From the NCBI GenBank assembly GCA_024509875.1, contig JAMPIV010008533.1, positions 62,001 through 126,000 on the forward strand: 64,000 nt of DNA, given 5' to 3'. The notes beneath the pieces are model-generated. The model saw only the letters and a list, made by a program, of their open reading frames with translations, was not told where the DNA came from and searched no databases. Positions 55,027 through 64,000 of this stretch are shown one piece after another. Source of the DNA: Oreohelix idahoensis (Eukaryota > Mollusca > Gastropoda > Stylommatophora > Oreohelicidae). Every line of letters begins with the position of its first letter. Position 1 is the stretch's first letter. Position numbers and translations under genes: made by a program.

Positions 55027-57205
55027 CACTGACTAACAAAAAAAATTTTTTTTTCTTTCTCTAACAATTCTATGTTTTTCTGGTCAATTTTAATGCGCTG
55101 TTTTTAAATCTGCAAACCGTTTTTCTCTATCAGGTCGGGATCTCTAGAAATACGCAATTGAAGTTTTTTAACAAGAATACAGTATTACAACATCATTTGT
55201 ACAAGAAGTATAACAGTTATGTAGGCTTGAATTTCTTTGCAGTCGACTTTCGTCGGTGAATGGCATGTGGTACATCGCGATAAAGAATCTAACAGAAATC
55301 GGCAAGCATGGTCACACTCCACCGTCCTTGATAACGTGACTCCATTACGGCGATATCTTGATGGAATCGTTCTCCATGTTCATCGCTGACTTCGCCAAGG
55401 TTGTCAGGGAAAAAGTCAAGATGCGAATCGAGCAAATGGATTTTGAGGGACATGTTACAGCCCATAATTCTGTACGCATCTTTGCACTGCTTAACAATAT
55501 GCACATAGTCGACAGATTTGTGATTTCCCAGAAAGTTATCGACGATCGATTTGAATGCCATCCATGCGCGAAGTTCACTACCATGTAACAAGTTCTCGAA
55601 TTGTTTGTCTGCAATAACTTTCCTAATATGAGGTCCTACAAAGATACCTTCCTTTATCTTTGCATCGCTAATTTGCGGAAACTTTTCTCGAAGATAAGTG
55701 AAAGCTTTGCTCGTTTTATCTAACGCTTTTACGAAATTCTTCATGAGCCCCAACTTTATATGTAATGGTGGTAAAATGATGCTGTCCTTGTTAACTAATG
55801 GCTCGTGTATTAAATTTTTATGCCCGAGCTGCATACGATCCCTGATAGGCCACACCTTTCTTGCATAATGTTCCTGTCTGTTGCGGCTGACCCATTCACA
55901 TAGGAAGCAACAAAATTTAGTATACCCAGTCTGCATGCCCGTGAGAATTGCAATGACCTTTAGGTCTCCACAAATCCGCCATTGGTAGTCATTGTAATTT
56001 ATTTTTGCCAAAAGTATAGCCATATTGTCATAAGTTTCTTTCATATGAACAGAGTAGGCGACTGGAATTGATGAAAATAAATTTCCATTATGCAATAACA
56101 CGGCTTTTAGACTAGTCTTGGAAGAGTCGATGAAAAGTCGCCATTCGTTGACTATGTGCTCATGACCGAGGTGCACCATTAGACCTTTTACATCTTTGCA
56201 ATAGCAAATGTCATCATCCATCTCAAAGTATTGAACAAGTTCTCTGTGTCTATGACGAAATTTAGATATTGGAGTATTGGGCGCTAAAAGATTCCATTCT
56301 TTGAGTCGCGAACCGAGTAATTCCGCTTGTCCTTTGGTGAGAGCGAGATCATGTATTAGATCTGAAAGTTCTGAATGGTTAATTAAGTGAACACTATCAT
56401 TCACCGGTACATAATCCGAGTCAGAATTCGTTTCTAAAGCAGGTAAACTATCACTTTCTAATGGTTCATTCACGTCCAACGGATATTGTTCTGGTGGAAC
56501 TGGGATCGGACAAGTGATTGGATCATGAGGCACTGGTTTCGAAACCGATTCAATATTTGGATAAACCACAGACTTTCTAGTTTTAAAAGTGAAACCATAG
56601 ATATTTGTCAAGCAGAAGTAACAATCAGTAGCGTGATTTGTCGGTTCACGCCATATTACTGGCACTCCAAAAGGCATCGACTTATGCTTCGGCGATTTTC
56701 GTAACCAACCTGCCAATGTATTTGCACAAGTCGAACAAACTGCATTTGGCTTCCAAGATTTATTTGCATCATCAACTTTCGAATCGAAATAAAGTTCATA
56801 TGCTTTCTTTAGCAATGGTGTAAAGTTTTTCTGGTGAACACGATCGGTAAAATATCCGCACACGTAACAGAACAGATAAGCCGAATTTCTACAACTTCTA
56901 GAAGCCATATTTCACTCAGAATTATTTCAAAATACAGCAACTATTTGAAATATAACGTAACATATGTCATGCATCTTTTAGCAGTATAAAAAGTAGAATT
57001 ATTTTGCATTTTATTAATTTTTAAAAAGTTATATAGTAAAAATGAAACGGAGCAAATAACGGTTTCCCAAAAATATATTTATTCACAAATATCTTAAGAA
57101 CCCGACGTGATAGAGATAAACGGATTTCAAATTTGAAATCAGCACAAGAAACTGACCTAAGAACACTTATTCTTATATAAGAAAGAAAAATGTTGTTTGT
57201 CAGTG
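55027..57205 (-). mobile_element. DNA transposon with CACTGAC ends and TTA duplication
   Basis: The left end reads CACTGACTAACAAAAAA and the right end, complemented, CACTGACAAACAACATT, followed in both by a TTTTTCTTTC block. TTA flanks both sides (55024-55026, 57206-57208). The 2.18-kb element holds one gene on the minus strand. CACTG-type ends with 3-bp duplication recall the CMC (CACTA) superfamily, but the protein does not look like a classical EnSpm transposase. Confidence 0.75.
55289..56908 (-). CDS. Zinc-finger, possible DDE transposase of unnamed family
   Basis: Probably the transposase of its element. It is 539 residues, intronless, starting MASRSCRNSAYLFC. An N-terminal zinc domain uses CYVCG (about 14-17) and CSTCA (about 58-61), with another C-x2-C at CYFC. 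The middle has a candidate RNase-H-like core: FIDSS for the first acid, then about 60 residues on CGDLKVIAILTG for the second, directly followed by FCCFLCEW, a C-x2-C insert, then PPLHIKLGLMKNF. The third acid may be Glu in NLGEVSDEHGERFHQD. The stop at 55289 is followed in frame by 23 more codons (ILYRDVPHAIHRRKSTAKKF to 55220), so it may be a late nonsense change. I recall similar proteins in other invertebrates but cannot name a family. Confidence 0.7.
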   Translation of the reverse strand: MASRSCRNSAYLFCYVCGYFTDRVHQKNFTPLLKKAYELYFDSKVDDANKSWKPNAVCSTCANTLAGWLRKSPKHKSMPFGVPVIWREPTNHATDCYFCLTNIYGFTFKTRKSVVYPNIESVSKPVPHDPITCPIPVPPEQYPLDVNEPLESDSLPALETNSDSDYVPVNDSVHLINHSELSDLIHDLALTKGQAELLGSRLKEWNLLAPNTPISKFRHRHRELVQYFEMDDDICYCKDVKGLMVHLGHEHIVNEWRLFIDSSKTSLKAVLLHNGNLFSSIPVAYSVHMKETYDNMAILLAKINYNDYQWRICGDLKVIAILTGMQTGYTKFCCFLCEWVSRNRQEHYARKVWPIRDRMQLGHKNLIHEPLVNKDSIILPPLHIKLGLMKNFVKALDKTSKAFTYLREKFPQISDAKIKEGIFVGPHIRKVIADKQFENLLHGSELRAWMAFKSIVDNFLGNHKSVDYVHIVKQCKDAYRIMGCNMSLKIHLLDSHLDFFPDNLGEVSDEHGERFHQDIAVMESRYQGRWSVTMLADFC

Positions 57206-57589
57206 TTATTTTGGACTTTTTCTAATATTCAAACCTGCTCGCCGACTATTTGTTATTAAATTATTTTGGTGATGTAAAAGACACGCTGATAGCTGCAAGT
57301 AATACTGTTACAGCGCCCCGTCCCTCTTTACTTTTGGCGGTTGTGTACTAGTGTCTAAAAATACATTTTTCTTATGACTTGAAGATCTTTTCATTTATCA
57401 CTTTGTCTCTCCCCCCCCCCCCCAAACCCGGCATTTCATGAGTATATAAACTAGAACATCTGCTAGGGATTATGCTTACAAAAACACACACACACATTTT
57501 CGAGACTTCTTTTTAAAATATGTTGATCTATTACTTAAGCTTCCTTCTTTTTCTTTCCTTTCAAAAACAAAAACCGTATCAGTATGTCA
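57206..57589. other. No gene; poly-C tract
   Basis: C run at 57411-57423. No other feature. Confidence 0.5.
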
Positions 57590-57835
57590 CGTACAGGTAG
57601 TCCCATTGCAGGTACTGCCGCAGAGGATTGAATTGTTAGAGACTTCTCCCTACTAGGTCCAGCTTCGCTGCCATTGCCTTCCCCAGCTCAAGAACAGAGT
57701 TTGGTAGTGGTACCCATTTACAGCTGGGTAGATTGGAATGTTATGCTGGCAGGTTTCGATCCCAGAACCCGGTAATTTCACCGCGAGGGGCAAGCGCTCT
57801 AACAACTTAACCAATCGAAAGCTGTGTATGTAATG
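57590..57835 (-). mobile_element. tRNA-derived SINE, family A, copy 4
   Basis: On the minus strand: A box TGGTTAAGTTG region, B-box-like GGGATCGAAACC, then TCTACCCAGCTGTAAATGGG, GCTGGACCTAGTAGG and a GCGGCAGTACCTGCAATGGG end, parallel to the copy at 22147. Confidence 0.85.
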
Positions 57836-58602
57836 TAGAGCTTGTTTCATTAAAAACTATTATACCAAACATCGGTCTGTTTAAAACATAACATTGAAGC
57901 ACAATGCTAATACTGTATTTTTATTTTAAGGAAATAATATTTTCCTGGAGATGACAGTTACTTCTGTCTTTGTTGTTATGTGAAAAATTCTGTGCCAGAT
58001 GCGATAGTGACTCTTTCAACAAAATGTGATGTTTGATGACATTTGTATTCTTTCTCCCAAGAACAGTTCTAATGGGTCTCTGAGAATTTCTCTTACATAT
58101 CTTGGCCAAGGCAGCCACGGGCATTTCCAGATCGATGCTAAAGATAGTTTGTCCCGATTATGTATGGGGTTGTCCGTTACTCACCGCTGACAGCGGGAAG
58201 CAGAGAATCGATACCAGTGATTCGTCACCACCTGATTCTTATCAACGCGGTCACGGAACGTAGAACGGCAGGGTTTAAGTGTTGACCTGTGACCTATAGT
58301 GACACATTGCACAGCCAGGATGCTATTCTCTGACTCTGGACACAATGGTAATGAAATCAGAACGACTTCCTCGTCTTCAAGTACCATGCCTGGTGGAGTG
58401 TTCTATCATGTCTCTCCACAATTCCCTGGTTATCATTTATGTTGTTCATTTCTTCCCACCTCATCATGTCAAAATAACCAGTATCTACTCTTGTTTTTGT
58501 CGACCTCTATTTCTTTTTCTGTTAGCCTTTCCTGTTGCCACGATATACCCCAACTTTCTTCTCTAAACACGCCTGAACCAAGTGGATTTTGTCCTTCTAA
58601 CG
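57836..58602. other. No recognisable gene
   Basis: Open frames here show no domain. Confidence 0.35.
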
Positions 58603-60088
58603 CAAAGGTTCCCAAAGTGGGCGGTACCACCCCCCTGGGGGCTTTGGAAGGATCCAAGGGGGCGATGCGGAAAAAAATGGGCCAGAGGGGGGCGTTCAGT
58701 GGTAAACAGTGGGCGTTTAGTAGTAAGGGGGGTTCAGGATTTGACACGCTAAATTCAGTACGTGCGGGGGAGAAAGGAATTGTGGATTTGAGAGACAACA
58801 TCAGTGAAGCGGGGACGATGTGGATGGTTGTATTACTAGAATCATTAAGTTGGGCATAGTTTCGTCTATGCGTGTCATTCTGAGCTCAGGTAACCATCGC
58901 TGACCATACACGGTAATTGGGAACTGCTAGGAAATGGGGTTAACCAAACACCTATTGTCCATTCGTTCACTCCTGAAGGAAGTGAAATGATCCGTGCTGA
59001 TGGCATGGACGAAATTAGATACCTGCTGGTGATTCAGAAAGTACCAACTTTGCTTTGTTGAGGAATTTATTGTCTCAGTATTTGCGGGGTCTAGTGGTAA
59101 CTAGATATTCGCAGATTGGTAATAAATAAGAGAAAAGTTTCAAGGGAGCAAGTTTTTAACGGTACTTGGCAGTAGAAATTAGTCTTTGAACCCCTGAACC
59201 GGCTTTCCTACCTTACATTCAGACTTTCATAAATCAACTGGCGCGATGTACGTTTCCCGTCTATTTCAACTTTGCGCTGGCTATGAGCAAAACCAACAAA
59301 CTTTCTCAGCTTTTCTTGTGAACAGTGGTTTCATTTATGCGTGTACCGAGTATCAAACAATTTCATCCTGTCGATAAGGTCAGTTTTCATACTTATATTT
59401 TTTGTTTGTTTGCACAGAGCTAGCATCAGTTTTACTAACATTAATTATTAATTAAGCGGATACATTTTGATACAGATTTGCCGTATATTGAATATTGTTG
59501 TTCAATCCATTAAATTACATCGTTTTAATTTGTTACCGGGATCTCCACACTTTGTAGTTAGGCTACTGTCTCCCAATTTTTAAATCTGAAGACCTATCAA
59601 TATAGTGCGTTATTTTATATTTTGTTCATAATAAATAACTATTATTATACTTTATGAAATGATTATTGGGTTACTTCAGTGTTGGCGTGGCTGTTGCTAA
59701 TTGTGGTTTTTTTTCTGATTGTTGTATTTTTCTAATTTATTTCTGGCTGTGGTTAAGAAACTTTATAAAATAGAAGAGTAAACTGGTAAGAACATCTGTG
59801 TCAAAATTTTTGTAAAGCCACTTTTAAATCAGTTTTTGTTGTTTACTCGACGAAAATTTTCTATCTGCAAAATTGTAAAATCAATTCTTTTTTCAAGAAT
59901 TCAGACCAAATATGGCAAAAGCAGAACAAACCAGAAAGAAGTGCAGACAATACAGCGTGGAATATCTGAAATATGGATTTATTCCAGCACTAAATAACCA
60001 ACAACTGCCAATGTGTCTATTATGTGAGAGGGCCTTTTCAAATGAGGCGATGAAACATTCCAGATCCCTTGCGAACGGGCTTTCTTAG
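58603..60088 (+). mobile_element. 5' part of a hAT element (ZBED5-like)
   Basis: The left end CAAAGGTTCCCAAAGTGGGC and the following GGTACCACCCCCCTGGGGGC and GGGGGCGATGCGG are hAT-type subterminal sequence. About 1.3 kb later a transposase N-terminus starts (59912). No right end is found; the element stops making sense after about 60070. Confidence 0.6.
59912..60088 (+). pseudogene. hAT transposase N-terminus with BED-type zinc finger
   Basis: A short frame MAKAEQTRKKCRQYSVEYLK, then YGFIPALNNQQLPMCLLCER and AFSNEAMKHSR, then loss of similarity and a TAG at 60086. The pattern (YLKYGF...P.C.LC...LSNEAMKPS+L) is the start of ZBED5/FAM200-like hAT transposases. The first two zinc ligands (MCLLC) are present; the His pair is lost by truncation. 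Confidence 0.7.
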
Positions 60089-60530
60089 ATTATCTCCGCC
60101 TGCCGTAGATAAAATACTTACGTTAAGTCCCCCTGAAAAATGTAAACATCAAAGGTACGGGAATAATATTATCGCCCTTGATTCTTCAAACAAACAAACC
60201 GTTATATTTCTACGCGCGTCTGTCTAATTGCCGATAATTGGCAACTCCGCTAGCGTGAGAACTCAGGTAAGCAAACGTGATTCGCTCCCCTGTTACCTAG
60301 CATGTTGTGAAAATAGGTAATCAAATCGTTAGCGCATGAAAGACAGGAAAAATAGGCGTGGCTACAAATTATGAGTCAGACAAACAACGAAATTGCGTGG
60401 TTTTTTCGTAGCAACGTTAAAACACTAATTGAGGAAGCCAGGTGATCGGATTTTCTGGGGATATATTTACATTTCCACGTCACAATCCTGTCTGAGTATA
60501 GGGGATGGCAATAATACGTTAGAAGTAAAG
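60089..60530. other. No recognisable feature
   Basis: Nothing I can support. Confidence 0.35.
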
Positions 60531-61230
<700 letters not shown>

Positions 61231-61269
61231 AACAAAATCTCTTGGACCTGTAATCCATGCATATATATA

Positions 61270-63558
<2,289 letters not shown>

Positions 63559-63634
63559 ACTGTCTGACTGAACAGAGCATTTCGTCGCTCGCGTCGCGCG
63601 GGGAGGGAGACAGCGCTCTGTGCAGAGCGGATTC

Positions 63635-63639
<5 letters not shown>

Positions 63640-63710
<71 letters not shown>
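63640..63710. repeat. (TA)n microsatellite
   Basis: TA run on the spacer side of the 18S fragment. Confidence 0.97.
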
Positions 63711-63716
<6 letters not shown>

Positions 63717-64000
63717 TCAGTGGTTTTATCTTCCAAATTTGGCCTCAGTCCCTCCTTTCAATAATTAAATTTTATAAGGGGAACGCCTAATTTGGTGGTT
63801 GATTCCTGGATAAACAAATGTCACCTCGAATAGTTAATGCAGAAACTCTCTGAGATCCGGTGTTCACAGTAAACAGTAGGAAAACATCTGATTGCTAAAA
63901 GCTGTTAATTATTGTTAATTGATGACGGTGGTAAATCCTATCGGCTGTCTCTGTGGTGAGTGCCGATTTTGAAACAGCGTAACTTGCTGGATAAATCCGA
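63711..64000. other. No recognisable feature
   Basis: No coding or repeat signal supportable. Confidence 0.35.

Noticed and set aside
58299..58859. 186-codon frame
   Set aside because: Runs from unique sequence into the hAT terminal sequence; not a plausible gene.

Overview
The window looks like repeat-saturated nuclear DNA of an animal, most likely a mollusc (possibly a heterobranch gastropod). The evidence is metazoan-type Tc1, mariner, pogo and hAT elements, several LINE clades, tRNA-derived SINEs, long (TA)n arrays, and the 5' end of an 18S rRNA on the minus strand at its right edge. I see no conventional host protein gene. Nearly every recognisable coding stretch belongs to a transposable element, and most are broken. 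The phylum call rests on the 18S fragment and repeat types and is inference.

Left part (1-14 kb). A decayed LINE endonuclease and two (TA)n arrays lead into a mariner element (from 1725). It is split by a Ty3-type LTR retrotransposon (2675-11867) with a perfect 5-bp target duplication. That element has an unusual pol order, protease - integrase - RT - RNase H, as in the Gmr1 group. Its gag-pol is one continuous frame broken by four stops, its LTRs are about 2.0 kb, and its primer-binding site matches tRNA-Pro. A ~300-bp SINE lies in the 5' LTR and a LINE tail in the 3' LTR. A pogo-like deletion derivative with perfect TIRs follows (12649-13490), then a diverged fragment of a second Gmr1-like LTR family (from about 14011).

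Middle (14-32 kb). Mostly minisatellites (30, ~64, 89, 49 and 63 bp units), tRNA-derived SINEs, a hAT MITE and fragments of three LINEs. The 63-bp array (38 copies, 29325-31718) keeps an 826-codon frame open and appears to be an expanded piece of a LINE C-terminus.

Nested block (32363-53049). A gag-only LTR retrotransposon (TSD CAAA, LTRs ~1.18 kb, tRNA-His-like PBS) sits in a diverged host tandem duplication. Its left LTR holds a Tx1/L1-like LINE (32828-47354). That LINE is split by a second Gmr1-like element on the minus strand (35012-44464), whose RT carries a tRNA-derived SINE with a 15-bp TSD. This second Gmr1-like element has lost its protease and integrase core.

Right part (53-64 kb). 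A hAT C-terminal fragment; a compact DNA transposon (55027-57205) with CACTGAC termini, TTA duplication and a single 539-codon zinc-finger/possible DDE protein of a family I cannot name; a hAT 5' end with a BED-type N-terminus; a nearly intact Tc1 element (61270-62795); and an 18S rRNA 5' fragment between (TA)n arrays. The elements do not form a pathway; the layout records successive insertions.
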